The notes: a model not told the origin generated them from the sequence alone. DNA of 64,000 bases from Halorhabdus tiamatea SARL4B (GCF_000470655.1 NC_021913.1:248001-312000); one strand, 5' to 3'. Shown: positions 32,555 through 42,404, counted from the stretch's first letter. Translations and numbers: made by a program.

Positions 32555-32992
32555 ATGTCAGAGACGAAGAGACCGGTCAGAGCGATCCTCCTCGGTGATG
32601 ATCTCGGGCTGACCAAACGATGGAGCGCGATTGCGCTCGGCCTCTTCACGCTCGTCCTCGCCATCTACGTGGCCGGCTACTACCAGTCGGTGTATTCCCT
32701 CCTGCCGGGCCAAGCGATCATCGTTGGTGGGGGAACGGTTCTCGTTTTGCTGGCGGCGTGGCAGACGTATCAGAACCGGAGTTTTGTTCTGAGCCTCTTG
32801 GTCTGTATCGCTCCTGTGAGTGCCTTGTTTATCAGAATTGTCGGCGCTGGCCAGACGAGCACGCCGACGGTTGGTGACACGCTTCTCCTCGGCGTCGGGT
32901 GGGGACTCGTGTTTGGTGTTCCGCTTGGTGTCCTTGGCTTCTTGCTCGGGTACGCGGCCCGAACCGTAACAAAGCCGGACGCAGCTGCGTAA
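32555..32992 (+). CDS. Membrane protein, four predicted helices
   Basis: 145 residues; helices around WSAIALGLFTLVLAIYVAGYY, AIIVGGGTVLVLLAAW, FVLSLLVCIAPVSALFIRIVG and LLLGVGWGLVFGVPLGVLGFLLGY. No recognised family. It ends 10 bp before a TIR-bounded unit (33003). Confidence 0.55.
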   Translation: MSETKRPVRAILLGDDLGLTKRWSAIALGLFTLVLAIYVAGYYQSVYSLLPGQAIIVGGGTVLVLLAAWQTYQNRSFVLSLLVCIAPVSALFIRIVGAGQTSTPTVGDTLLLGVGWGLVFGVPLGVLGFLLGYAARTVTKPDAAA

Positions 32993-33002
32993 CCGTCTTT
33001 CT

Positions 33003-33733
33003 GAGGTGTCATAGAATGGTTGACACACCTGTTTTGAACGGTAAGTACAGAGTGTACACTTCCTACAGCAGAAACGGTTAACTGACAGTCTGCAAATGGG
33101 GGGCGGCGAATGGGCGGTTAAGCCCGCCAAGACAGGATGCCGAATGGTTACGAATATACTCAGGCAGGGGCTGTGGTCGTCTCTTCTTCGATTACTAACG
33201 CCCGCATCTCCATCACGTCCTCCGGTGCTGAATGGGCCACCGCCACAATATCGGGCGTCTTCCGGAACGAGACTGTTGCGTCATATTCGTAATAGCGTGT
33301 ACACGACTCACACTCGTTGTCATTCAGTAGAATGACCTCGACGATGACTCGGTCGGATTCTTGATTGTAAGCGTACGTAATATCGAGCGGTCCACACGCT
33401 GTTGTCCCCGATAACACGCCTTCGAGATGGAGCTGGTCGGCGGATTCATCGTACCGGGGCGATATTTCGTTCTGTTTGTCGCCACACCCACGGTCGAGAG
33501 CATCTACGCCTCGGTCTGTCACGAATGGTGTACTCCTGCCAAGCCCGAGACACCCGCTTGTGGCGATGAGTCCGCCACACGCCCCAGCGAGGAACCTCCG
33601 ACGATTCATTGCTACAGATAGAACGTGGCCGATTGTTTAACTTACCTCTTTCAGTACGCATACCTACCTAACGTGTTTTCCACTAACTCTAGGAGAGTAA
33701 CAAATCCCTTGGAAAGAGTTCTATGACACCCTC
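33003..33733. repeat. 731-bp unit bounded by TGTCATAGAA inverted repeats
   Basis: GAGGTGTCATAGAATGG at 33003 on the left and TTCTATGACACCCTC (complement GAGGGTGTCATAGAA) at 33719-33733 on the right. Flanks GTCTTTCT and GTCTTTTC are similar but not identical, possibly a decayed target duplication. It encloses a single lipoprotein gene and no transposase. Confidence 0.55.
33160..33609 (-). CDS. Lipoprotein with Tat-type signal
   Basis: 149 residues. MNRRRFLAGACGGLIATSGCLG has the Arg run of a Tat signal and a lipobox-like SGC with predicted modification at Cys20, as usual for haloarchaeal lipoproteins. The rest is soluble with several cysteines (DRGCGDKQ, TTACGPLD, CESCTRYYEY), perhaps disulfide-stabilised outside the cell. 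The sole gene of the 731-bp inverted-repeat unit. Function unknown. Confidence 0.65.
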   Translation of the reverse strand: MNRRRFLAGACGGLIATSGCLGLGRSTPFVTDRGVDALDRGCGDKQNEISPRYDESADQLHLEGVLSGTTACGPLDITYAYNQESDRVIVEVILLNDNECESCTRYYEYDATVSFRKTPDIVAVAHSAPEDVMEMRALVIEEETTTAPA

Positions 33734-33776
33734 GTCTTTTCGTTAGAACGTTGACTCCAACGGGGCACGCTATTCA

Positions 33777-34043
33777 CTAGAAAATCGGAGTGCCACCGTG
33801 TAGGCGGTGGTAGAGTTCGTCTCCGGCAAGAACGGTTAGTGTGGCCCCGAAGAGAGCGGCGGCGTATGTAGGCGGTGTTGCGGTGTCGTTGGTGAGTGCG
33901 ATGGCAGTCAGCCAGAGCAATCCGACCCCGAACGCTCCGAGAACGGCCCACATCGCACCAGAAACGATGGACAGGACAGCATCGCGGCCCCCTCGATAGG
34001 CCGCCTCGTATTGAGCGGTAGTCTCAGGGGTGTCAGCAGTCAT
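33777..34043 (-). CDS. Small membrane protein
   Basis: 88 residues from ATG 34043; two membrane segments (LSIVSGAMWAVLGAFGVGLLWLTAIAL; TYAAALFGATLTVLAGDEL). A short acidic N-terminus. No recognised family; 43 bp from the right end of the 731-bp inverted-repeat unit. Confidence 0.5.
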   Translation of the reverse strand: MTADTPETTAQYEAAYRGGRDAVLSIVSGAMWAVLGAFGVGLLWLTAIALTNDTATPPTYAAALFGATLTVLAGDELYHRLHGGTPIF

Positions 34044-34219
34044 ACGAAGCAATTCGCTTCACGACAACAAAAAGATTGCTCGTCGCCACTCGAGTGAAGC
34101 TGTCGGGACGCGCCGTTCGTCGATCTCCTCCACAAACTCACCTAACGGCGTGCCCACCCGACTGCAATCCATTGCGGAGGGACCACAAACGTCTCATAGC
34201 GTCACTACGAAACACAGAT

Positions 34220-34627
34220 ATGGCAACTGCCGAGCGAGGAGTACGGTCGTGGGTGACAGCGACTGTCGATTTCCTGCTGGCAGTGTTCGGGTTCGTACTT
34301 GCGTTCTACCCCTTGGTCTCGCTCGGAAACGCCGTTCTCGGATCACCGGGATCGGCTGCGACGGTTAATCTGGTTGTTGGTGTGTTGGCGTTCGGCGGTG
34401 CGTATCCTGTCGTTGCCGGTGACTGGTCGCTCGGTCGGTTAGGTGATTTTGCGTTCGTCCTGATCGCGTCGGCGATCGGATGGGGTATCATCGGGATGGT
34501 GAGTGTCCTCGCACTGGACGTGACCATCTCCGGGAGTAACCGTATGCCACAAGCGATCGTTTGGGGTGCTGCCTATGTGACTGCCTATCTGGTTGTGTAC
34601 CGAACCGAGCTGTCGATCTATCGGTAA
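34220..34627 (+). CDS. Membrane protein, four predicted helices
   Basis: 135 residues from ATG 34220: FLLAVFGFVLAFYPLVSLG, VNLVVGVLAFGGAYPVVAG, FAFVLIASAIGWGIIGMVSVLAL, AIVWGAAYVTAYLVVY. No recognised family. The upstream in-frame codons to 34076 do not look protein-like. Confidence 0.55.
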   Translation: MATAERGVRSWVTATVDFLLAVFGFVLAFYPLVSLGNAVLGSPGSAATVNLVVGVLAFGGAYPVVAGDWSLGRLGDFAFVLIASAIGWGIIGMVSVLALDVTISGSNRMPQAIVWGAAYVTAYLVVYRTELSIYR

Positions 34628-34697
34628 CCACCAGTGTCTGAAACCCACAGCAAGCGGTAGATGAAGACTTATGACGACTCAGTAACGAAACTTCTGT

Positions 34698-35525
34698 ATG
34701 TCCGGAAAGTTCAGTCGGGGGCTTGACGTCGTCGACGGAAGCCTCGACGTCTTCCGGGCGAACCCCCGTCTCGCAGTCCTCCCGCTGTGCAGCCTCCTGC
34801 TCGTCGGGAGTGGCTTCGCAATCGCGGCCGGTGTCGCCCTCCACTACGGTCTGGTCGCATCGATTTTCACGAATGACCTCATCACGTACGCTGCGATATT
34901 CGTCGGCCTCGCGCTCACCTCGAGTCTCGGCGCGTTCTTCAACGTCGCCGTTGCCCACTGCGCATTCCAATATTTCGACGGCGGAACACCGACCGTCCAC
35001 GACGGGCTCCGCGCGGCGTGGCGCTCGCGCCGTGGAGTCGCGATTTGGGCGCTCACGTCCGCCACCCTCGGAACCATCCTCTACATCCTCGACGACAAGT
35101 TCGGCTTCCTTGGGAGTGCTGCGCGCCTCGTCTTCGACCTCGCGTGGGGCCTCCTGACCTTCTTCGTGGTCCCCGTCATCGTCGTTGAGGACACGGCAGA
35201 CCTGCGCACCATTCTCCGTGAGAGTGGGAGCGCATTCAAGGAGACGTGGGGCGAAAGCGTCAGCGCCTCGCTGGGCGTTTCGCTGGTCGTCCTCCCGGTT
35301 GCGCTCGTCGGTATCGTCCTCTTGGGGGGTGCCTACCTCGGCCTGCACGGGATCGTTGCATGGGTCGTCGGGGGTCTTGGCCTGCTCTGCGTCGTCGCGG
35401 CGATCATCACGGCACAGGTCCTCGGTATGGTCGCGCGCACCGCACTCTACGAGTACGCGACCGAGGATCGCCGTGTCGGCCCGTTTGCCGACCGCAACCC
35501 AGCAAGTGTCTTCCCCGAGTCGTGA
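34698..35525 (+). CDS. DUF6159-like membrane protein
   Basis: 275 residues, about six membrane segments. The start MSGKFSRGLDVVDGSLDVFRANPRLAVLPLCSLLLVGSGFA and FNVAVAHCAFQYFDGGTPTVHDGLRAAWRSR are characteristic of a prokaryotic integral membrane family (DUF6159 as I recall). Function unknown; seen alone in many haloarchaea. Confidence 0.65.
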   Translation: MSGKFSRGLDVVDGSLDVFRANPRLAVLPLCSLLLVGSGFAIAAGVALHYGLVASIFTNDLITYAAIFVGLALTSSLGAFFNVAVAHCAFQYFDGGTPTVHDGLRAAWRSRRGVAIWALTSATLGTILYILDDKFGFLGSAARLVFDLAWGLLTFFVVPVIVVEDTADLRTILRESGSAFKETWGESVSASLGVSLVVLPVALVGIVLLGGAYLGLHGIVAWVVGGLGLLCVVAAIITAQVLGMVARTALYEYATEDRRVGPFADRNPASVFPES

Positions 35526-35634
35526 CACTGACTGCGGCGGACTATCGACGGTGCTCTCGCGACCTCACCAACTATAGCCAGATGGACCAAACAATGCGAC
35601 GTATTCACTTGCGTTGCATCCTCTGGAGATAATC

Positions 35635-36050
35635 ATGTCTATCGGCACCCTCCACGTCCTCCGAAATAATCACACGTGGAAATACGCCCTACTTGGTGGC
35701 CTCATGTCGATTCCACTGGTTATTGGTGACTACTGGCTATCGGGAATGGGGCACTACTTTTCATCAACATGGTATTCTTCGGCGGGCTCATCGCTGGGTT
35801 TCTCGCAAAACGAGACGCGGCCAATGCGAGTAAGGCAGCTATCGGTGCCGGAATCCTCGGCGGATTGCCGGGATACATCTGGATATTTCCCGCGATGGTT
35901 CGGACTTGGCATAGTTTTGCGACATCGTGGTCGTCGACTATCGTAGCGACCTTGGTTATGACACTCGCCGGTGTGATGATGATCGGCACCGGTGCGCTTG
36001 GCGGCTTTCTCGGCGGTCTCGTCGGCGGGTGGCTGGCCAATCATAGCTGA
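35635..36050 (+). pseudogene. DUF5518-like membrane protein, frameshifted
   Basis: The first frame (from ATG 35635) reads TWKYALLGGLMSIPLVIGDYWLSGMGHYF. The natural continuation, NMVFFGGLIAGFLAKRDAANASKAAIGAGILGGLPGYIWIF...LGGFLGGLVGGWLANHS, is in another frame from about 35760. Joined, they give a DUF5518-like four-helix membrane protein of about 138 residues. The break lies near CACTACTTTTCATC (35752-35765). Either a pseudogene or a sequencing error in the T-run. Confidence 0.6.
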
Positions 36051-36258
36051 TTGAACTCGTTTACAGACAGGCCATAACACGAAATTCGGGATTCCTGATA
36101 GTACTGTCCCAGTTCGACCACGAGCAAGACAGAGGCCTGCCTAAGGGCTATTGCACCAAAATAACGTCTGGGGACCGTGATATCAACAGAGGCACTGGTC
36201 CCTGGCTGGCTCGAAATCCTCGGATAGGTTTTAGAAGCCACAAGCGGACGTTCTCAGT

Positions 36259-36609
36259 ATGCCCTCCCAGATCGAATCCATCTCCCCGCTCGGGGTCGGC
36301 CTCGGCATCGGCGTCGCTATCGTGGCCGTCGCACTTGTTGGACTGGACTATTATCAGCCTGCTCCAGCTGCCCTTATCGCGACTGTCCTCTTGGCCTTCG
36401 CCGTCGCCTTACACGGTGTGAAGCCCTTCGGAGAGTCGATCGCCTATCATCTCCTGCAGGCAGCCGCGTTTGCAGTCTGGGGAACGATCGTAATCATCAC
36501 AGACGACCTCACGTTCATTCCGGCGGTGTTCGTGGTCATCGGCCTCATTGGCGTACTCAACTACGGCTGGCAGGCCGTCCAGCGGGGGATTTGGACGCCG
36601 ACAACCTAG
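36259..36609 (+). CDS. Membrane protein, four predicted helices
   Basis: 116 residues: PLGVGLGIGVAIVAVALVGLDYY, ALIATVLLAFAVALHGV, LLQAAAFAVWGTIVIIT, FIPAVFVVIGLIGVLNYGW. No recognised family. Its stop codon overlaps a solo TGTCATAGAA-type end (36609). Confidence 0.55.
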   Translation: MPSQIESISPLGVGLGIGVAIVAVALVGLDYYQPAPAALIATVLLAFAVALHGVKPFGESIAYHLLQAAAFAVWGTIVIITDDLTFIPAVFVVIGLIGVLNYGWQAVQRGIWTPTT

Positions 36610-36635
36610 AGGGTCATAGAACGGTTGGCACATCC
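36609..36635 (+). repeat. Solo left-type end of the TGTCATAGAA family
   Basis: GAGGGTCATAGAACGGTTGG followed by CACATCC: matches the left ends at 33003 and 38242 over about 22 bases (two bases missing before TCATAGAA). No facing right end is found before 38.2 kb. Confidence 0.5.
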
Positions 36636-36740
36636 GTATCTCAGCCCTCCAGAACCACTCACTACAGAATAGGGATGTAACGGAGGCAGGCGAATTATCC
36701 AGATCAATGCTCTTATTGAATATCCGATGAGATTGGTGGT

Positions 36741-36929
36741 ATGCACCGGCTTGTTCGGGGTCTAGTATCTATCTTATTTGGGTTGTTCGTCGGATTTTCC
36801 GTCGCGTTCATATTCAGCCCGGACCCGACAGGTCTTTTTCCAATAGTTACAGGGTTGATTCTAACTGTCGTGTTAGCAGTGGGATTCTACGTCGGAGTTA
36901 GTAAGGTAACTTCTCCGGAATCCGAGTAG
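36741..36929 (+). CDS. 62-residue membrane protein
   Basis: Two hydrophobic stretches (LVSILFGLFVGFSVAFIFSP; IVTGLILTVVLAVGFYVGV) and a charged tail (SKVTSPESE). Clean frame from ATG 36741. No recognised family. Confidence 0.5.
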   Translation: MHRLVRGLVSILFGLFVGFSVAFIFSPDPTGLFPIVTGLILTVVLAVGFYVGVSKVTSPESE

Positions 36930-37044
36930 CCGCCATTACATTCGCAGATCCACTTGCCAGTGCGTTCAGTCTGTTCTACGCTGAAGGCAACTGCCTTCTG
37001 AATGGTTCGATAAAACTCTCCGCCAACCACCGAGTAACCACTGC

Positions 37045-38127
37045 TCAGGCGTCGCCATTGGTCTTCCGAGAACGATGCGCTCCGAACGCGATACCATATC
37101 CGAGAGGAATCACGCCGGTGAGCAGCCCAACGAAGACTGCCAGGCCGCCCAGAAGTCCCCCAATCACGCCGAGGGCGAGGACGCTCGCGCCGACAACCAA
37201 CGCCGCCACGAAGCCGGTGAATCCGAGGAGCGCGAGCCAGCGGCGTTGATGAACGAGGACACCCGCGACCACGCCGGACGCGACGACGAGCGCACTCATG
37301 GGGCCGGTGACGAACCGCGACCATGACCCGCTCTCGAACACCAGTGTTCCGATGAACGCAACGGGCACGGCCATGGCTGCGACGCTAAGCGACCGCTGGA
37401 CCGTCAGGGGGCGGTCGGTGAGCGGATTCCGATACCGGTAGGCCAGCAGGCCGAGTGCGACGGCGACGTACCCGCGTCCGACGGGCGTGAGGGCGTATCC
37501 GAGGAAACCACTGATGATTTTCCCAGCAATCGCCGTCTCACTCCGGGGCGCGACGGCATAGTACGTCTGGCCCTGCCGGTAGATCCCTCGCTCAACGTTC
37601 CAGTCGGTCACCGATCCCGACTGTATCGCAGACTTCGCCTTCGGTGGTGCCGCGTCGTAGGCGGTGGCGACTGAGTCCAAGACTGTCGTGGCAGTAACTT
37701 GTGCCATCTCGATACTGACGAATGTCGTCTCGTCGCTCACCGTCAGATTCCAGCGGTAGTACGCTCCCTCGTAGACGACGTATCTCGTTTCGAGGTCGTC
37801 GAGCGTGATGTGGAGTTCGGGTGGGACGGTTCCCGCGAACGAGCCGTTCGCAGCGGCGTGCTCGACTGGCTGACGGATCGACGCCGATTTGTCCTCGAGG
37901 CGCTCGTCGAGGTCTACGATCTGTCCAGAGGCGAACGCGACACGGCTCGGCTCCTCGCCCGGTTGGACGGCAGTCGCGGTGTACGTCACATCCATGTCGG
38001 TGACTGCCGCGTGGAACGCGAAGCTACCGACGACACCCACGACGAGGAGACCGAAGATAGCGATCGTCCGAAGGGAGGGCTTGGAGGGCTGCATCGGGTC
38101 GTCTATCTCTGTTCGGGATGATTGCAT
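37045..38127 (-). CDS. Membrane protein with an extracytoplasmic N-terminal domain
   Basis: 360 residues. One helix (LRTIAIFGLLVVGVVGSFAF), then ~170 residues outside (YTATAVQPGEEPSRVAFASGQIVDLDERL...YVVYEGAYYRWNLTVSDETTFVSIEMAQVTATTVLDSVATAYDAAPPKAKSAIQSG...YRQGQTYYAVAP), then about six helices to the C-terminus. No recognised family; an alternative start is ATG 38094. Confidence 0.6.
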   Translation of the reverse strand: MQSSRTEIDDPMQPSKPSLRTIAIFGLLVVGVVGSFAFHAAVTDMDVTYTATAVQPGEEPSRVAFASGQIVDLDERLEDKSASIRQPVEHAAANGSFAGTVPPELHITLDDLETRYVVYEGAYYRWNLTVSDETTFVSIEMAQVTATTVLDSVATAYDAAPPKAKSAIQSGSVTDWNVERGIYRQGQTYYAVAPRSETAIAGKIISGFLGYALTPVGRGYVAVALGLLAYRYRNPLTDRPLTVQRSLSVAAMAVPVAFIGTLVFESGSWSRFVTGPMSALVVASGVVAGVLVHQRRWLALLGFTGFVAALVVGASVLALGVIGGLLGGLAVFVGLLTGVIPLGYGIAFGAHRSRKTNGDA

Positions 38128-38330
38128 AAAGGCCCCGGAGAACAGTCAATCTGTCCGGAGTGGTACGCTTCGTGCTCCTCGAAGGTTAGGAAATGAGTGT
38201 TGTGAGAGTGACGTCTTCCGCGTCCAATACCGTGGTCTGAGGAGGATGTCATAGAACGGTTGGCACACCGACGTTGTGAATTGATAGATGTAGCCGAACG
38301 ATTTACTTGGTCAAACGTCTGTTAGTACGT

Positions 38331-38624
38331 GTGAACACAGTTCGCCGGATACTGTTTCGTGAGCCAGATGGACGGCGGAAGGGGCTCCTCTTCTCACTCT
38401 TCTCCGTCATTTGCCTCCTCGGCTGGGCGTATTTCGGCATTGTACTCGACGGCCCTCACAATATGCTCTTTTTGGGTATCGCGTTCGCGTTCACCGGGGT
38501 AGCCGAATCTCTTCCGCCGACCCGACAGCGTTCAGCAGGCGTACTTCGAATAGTTGGCCTCGGTGTCCTCATCGTCTTTCTCGGTCTCCTCATACTGGCT
38601 CCAGAGGTAATCTGGGCTGAGTGA
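38331..38624 (+). CDS. Membrane protein carried in the 1,037-bp unit
   Basis: About 97 residues from GTG 38331. Three hydrophobic segments (LLFSLFSVICLLGWAYFGIVL; MLFLGIAFAFTGVAESL; VLRIVGLGVLIVFLGLLILAPEVIW). No recognised family; one of two cargo genes between the TIR ends. Confidence 0.55.
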   Translation: MNTVRRILFREPDGRRKGLLFSLFSVICLLGWAYFGIVLDGPHNMLFLGIAFAFTGVAESLPPTRQRSAGVLRIVGLGVLIVFLGLLILAPEVIWAE

Positions 38625-38717
38625 GTGGAGTCTGTCTTGAGAAGTACGCACGTGATGTGTGCGGTCGGTTCAGCCACTCTTGACTGGAATCAACAGCCCT
38701 GAATCGGTCAGTACAGA

Positions 38718-39176
38718 CTATGCAAGTCTCGCTTTGATTCGAGAGCCGCCATAGATTCCAACAAGGATGACAATTCGGCTCAGCAGATATACAACCGCAT
38801 AGATTAGACTTGTTGCGGGATGGTAGAAAAAGAGACCAACGTACGTCCCAAGCGTAACTGAAGTTATGACTGCTCTGGCCGGTACTGAATTATTGAGCCG
38901 ATTAAAATACTCACGGCGCTGAACGAGATACGGAAGACCTGCCCCGAATACTACCGCTGGAACAACACCGAGTAGTATCGAGAGAATGGCTGACTCAGGA
39001 GCCGGCTCAAGAGTAACAATCCGAGTTGCGGCCACGAGGAAGAAAATCAAGCCAAATAGAATAGCAGTCAACACCGCTTGTACAGAACCAAGAAGGAACA
39101 TCCTCGTTTCGGTGAAATCAACTGAGTCAACAGAAAACATCTGGCGTGCTGTCTGGAGGGCCATACTGGAGAACAT
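38718..39176 (-). CDS. Membrane protein carried in the 1,037-bp unit
   Basis: About 152 residues from ATG 39176 (or 39164). Four membrane segments (LGSVQAVLTAILFGLIFFLVAATRIV; ILSILLGVVPAVVFGAGLPYLV; VITSVTLGTYVGLFFY; IYAVVYLLSRIVILVGIYGG). Convergent with the other cargo gene. Upstream codons to 39293 cross the unit's right end, so they were not used. Confidence 0.55.
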   Translation of the reverse strand: MFSSMALQTARQMFSVDSVDFTETRMFLLGSVQAVLTAILFGLIFFLVAATRIVTLEPAPESAILSILLGVVPAVVFGAGLPYLVQRREYFNRLNNSVPARAVITSVTLGTYVGLFFYHPATSLIYAVVYLLSRIVILVGIYGGSRIKARLA

Positions 39177-40370
39177 GGATGTCTGATGAAAAGTGTTAGG
39201 TTCGCATGAACCCTGTAACGGCTGATTCGCCGTCGAACCTGCGCAAACAACACCTGTGAAGTGTTCTACGACACCCTCTGGTCTGAGGGGCATGCGTTCT
39301 AGTTTAGCGAAGAATCCAGTCGCTGTCTGCTGATTAGATATCGTCGGAACTACCCGGTTGAGGAACCCGGTGGGAAGTGTGTACTCTCCACCGGACTCGG
39401 TAGTTGTTGACCGAATTCAAAGAGCGTTTCCATCTGATGAGTTGCGCGAGCGCGCTCGCGCAACGAATCTCGTCGAACGTGAGCGGAAGTTCGACATCGT
39501 TGCGCTGTTTTACACGCTCTCGTTTGGCTTCGCTGCTGGTTCAGACCGCTCTCTGCAAGCGTTTCTCGAACGCTACGTCGAGATGGCTGACTGCGACGAA
39601 CTCTCTTACGCCGCGTTCCACGATTGGTTCGAACCGGGGTTCGTTGCACTCCTTCGAGAGATTCTCGATGATGCCATCGAGAATCTCGATACCGGACGAG
39701 CCGACTTGAACGGACGCCTCGAACGATTTCGAGACGTCCTCATTGCCGACGCAACTATCGTTTCGCTGTACCAGGACGCCGCTGATGTCTACACAGCAAC
39801 CGGCGACGATCAAGCCGAACTGAAGCTCCACCTCACCGAATCTCTCTCAACTGGCCTCCCGACACGATTCCGCACAACCGACGGGACGACTCACGAACGG
39901 AGTCAGCTACCCACCGGAGAGTGGGTAGCTGACGCCCTCATACTCCTCGATTTGGGCTTCTACGACTTCTGGCTGTTCGACCGCATCGACAAGAACGACG
40001 GCTGGTTCGTATCGCGCGTCAAAGACGACGCGAACTTCGAGATTGTCGAAGAACTGCGGACGTGGCGGGGGAACACTATCTCACTGGAAGGAGAGTCGCT
40101 GCAGGCCGTCCTCGACGACCTGCAGCGACAGGAGATCGATGTCCGCATCACACTCTCGTTCGAGCGCAAACGAGGGTCGGGCGCCAGCGCGACCCGGACG
40201 TTCCGATTGGTCGGCCTGCGCAACGAGGTGACCGAAGAGTACCATCTCTATCTGACGAATCTCGGCAAAGACGACTATAGCGCGCCCGATATCGCGCAGC
40301 TCTATCGGGCGCGCTGGGAGGTCGAACTGCTGTTCAAGGAGTTGAAGTCGCGGTTCGGCTTGGACGAGAT

Positions 40371-41956
40371 GTACGTGTTTAGCCTCGGCTGATTTCGCCA
40401 CCGTCTCATAGATGGCGACACGCGAGTGAAACATGGTCCATCAGCAGGGATTGAGTATGCTTTCTCAGGGATGGTCTCCGAGTAGCGGAGACCATCCCGT
40501 TGGCCCTGCTGTCATCGTTCAGAGGTGGGAGCGGTGAACGAGGACGAGTTCACCAAGGACGAACTTCTCTCACGGTTTCTCCAGATGGAGGAACGGATCG
40601 ACGAACTGGAGGAGAAACTTGACCAGAAAGAGGAGCGGATCGAAGAACTCGAAACACGCCTCCGGAAGTACGAGAATCCCACACTCCACCCAGTAAGCGA
40701 CGGTCGGGGACCGACGGGTCCCCGACCTCGCAGGACGACGAAGACGACGATGTCCGAACTGATGGCGGCACTCCTGGCCGAAAGGATGGTCACGACCCAG
40801 AGTGGCGCTCTCCGCCCGATCCTGATGAAGAAATCGAGGTCACCTCTGACTGTTGTCCTGAGTGTGGCGAACACTTCGACGAGTCGGTGGGCGTCAGCCC
40901 CCGACTCGTCGAGGAGATCCCTGATCCACAGCCACCAGAAGTCACCCAGTACAACCGCCACCGCTACCAGTGCGACTCCTGTGGAACAGAGACCGTTGCG
41001 ACTCACCCCGACTGCCCCGATGAGGGGCAGTTCGGGGTGAACGTCATCGCGCAATCAGCTCTGTCACGGTACGATCACCGCCTTCCCTACCGGAAGATCG
41101 CTGACCGCTTCGAGCAACTGCATGGACTCGAACTCTCGGGCGCATCCGCGTGGCACGCGACCGAGCGCGCTGCGCGCGCCGGTCGCTGTGAATACGAGCA
41201 GATCCGTCAAGAGATCCAAGATGCTGACGTGGTTCACATCGACGAGACAGGCATCAAACGCGACGGTGAACAAGCGTGGATCTGGACGTTTCGGACCGCC
41301 CAGCACACGTTGTACGCGGTCAGAGAGAGTCGTGGGAGTGATGTTCCCGCGGAAGTCCTCGGCGAGGACTTCGCGGGAACGGTCGTCTGTGACGGGTGGA
41401 CGGCGTACCCAGCTTTCAGCAGCAACCTCCAGCGGTGTTGGGCACATATTCTTCGAGAGGCTGAAGACGCCGCCGAAAAGCAGGCAGAAGGTGAACCGAT
41501 CTACCACGCTCTCAGACAGGTGTACGTCGCTCTCCAGGTGCGGCTGGAGAGCGACTTGACCGTCCGTGAACGAGCAAACCTCCAGCGGGTAGCGCGAAGA
41601 GAGCTTGAATCGCTGATTGAGCGGTCAGTACCCGACGGACCAGTGGCAACACTGCTCGGGAAGATCGAAGGAGGTCTCGACCACTGGCTCACCTTCGTCG
41701 GTGAGCCAGCGGTCTCTCCGACGAACAATGCCGCGGAGAACGCGCTTCGTGAGCCAGTGGTTCTCCGGAAAATCATCGGAACGCTCCGTAATGACCGAGG
41801 AATGTTTGTTCACGAGACGGTCTTGTCCCTGCTGGCGACGTGGCGCCAGCAGGGACGCAATCCATACGAAGAGCTTCGTCGAGTCGTCAGCAGCAATGAG
41901 ATGATCTCACGGGCTCACGCTGTGCCGGCCGTCGAGACTCCGGAGTAAACACGTAC
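40371..41956 (+). mobile_element. IS66-family element nested in the ISH8-type element
   Basis: 1,586 bp. Left end GTACGTGTTTA; right end complement GTACGTGTTTA. Flanked by the 8-bp duplication GACGAGAT at 40363-40370 and 41957-41964, the duplication size expected of IS66. Confidence 0.9.
40534..41948 (+). pseudogene. IS66-family transposase with one frameshift
   Basis: Frame A encodes a coiled coil (ELLSRFLQMEERIDELEEKL...RIEELETRLRKYENPTLHPVSDGR). Frame B continues TSQDDEDDDVRTDGGTPGRKDGHDPEW, then the zinc ribbon CCPECGEHFDES...YQCDSCGTE and the catalytic core: DVVHIDETGIKRDGEQAWIW, VVCDGWTAYPAF, and SPTNNAAENALREPVVLRKIIG. The shift is in the G/C-rich stretch around 40695-40725. No slippery heptamer is obvious, so I regard it as a mutation. 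Confidence 0.75.
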
Positions 41957-42404
41957 GACGAGATCAACACGACCGACGCCTACATCATCGAGGCGCTGAT
42001 CATCATGGCGGCGATTTCGTTGATGATGAGTCGCGTAATCGTGGATGAGTTACGGTCGCTTGAGGCAAGACAGCGAGAGGCCGAAGCCGCCGCAGACGCC
42101 GACTCGTCGGCGTCGCGGCTCCCCCGCCGTCGCTGTTCGCTAGCCGTCGAACGCCACGCTCATCTGATCCAGCTGTACCTCATGGTCGAGCTGGGCTACG
42201 AACTGCCTGATTTGGACGAGCTGTTGCTGTGGGCGTCACGAAATCCAAATCCACACAGAGATCGGTTACGTGAGCAGGTTGAACGAGGTGAGTTCGGCTT
42301 TGACCGCCACTAAACTAGAACAGATGGTCTGAGGGGTAAACCATACTCACTCGCTCGTTCCGAAACGCATAGGCGATTGGTCTGACAAACGATATCCGTT
42401 ATCT

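Larger units (their letters stand above)
38242..39278. mobile_element. 1,037-bp TIR-bounded unit carrying two membrane-protein genes
   Basis: Left end GAGGATGTCATAGAACGG (38242), right end TTCTACGACACCCTC (39264-39278; complement GAGGGTGTCGTAGAA). It is flanked by an exact 9-bp direct repeat TGGTCTGAG (38233-38241 and 39279-39287), which is good evidence of a transposition event. No transposase inside; it contains the membrane genes at 38331 and 38718. An ISH8-type element later entered the right-hand duplication. Confidence 0.75.
39358..42313 (+). pseudogene. ISH8-type transposase interrupted by IS66
   Basis: N-part 39358-40370 contains RDVLIADATIVSLY (first Asp), LILLDLGFYDFWLFDRI (second Asp) and IAQLYRARWEVELLFKELKSRFGLDE (Glu). 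C-part 41957-42313 starts INTTDAYIIEALIIMAAISLMMSRVIVDELR and ends FDRH. Removing 40371-41964 rejoins GAC GAG ATC AAC in frame. Inactive in its present form. Confidence 0.9.
39291..42326 (+). mobile_element. ISH8-type (IS4 family) element containing a nested IS66
   Basis: Inverted ends: CATGCGTTCTAGTTTAG on the left and, complementary, CATCTGTTCTAGTTTAG on the right. A 10-bp duplication GTCTGAGGGG at 39281-39290 and 42327-42336. Without the IS66 insertion and its duplication the element is 1,442 bp, close to ISH8. It inserted into the right-hand target duplication of the 1,037-bp unit. Confidence 0.88.

Noticed and set aside
34488-35528. A 346-codon open frame antisense to the DUF6159-like gene
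   Set aside because: Composition (Arg/Asp/Glu repeats) reflects the opposite-strand membrane gene; no start context or homology.
40690-40730. Programmed frameshift in the IS66 transposase
   Set aside because: No slippery heptamer or following pseudoknot that I can see, and IS66 DDE proteins are normally made from one frame; treated as a mutation.
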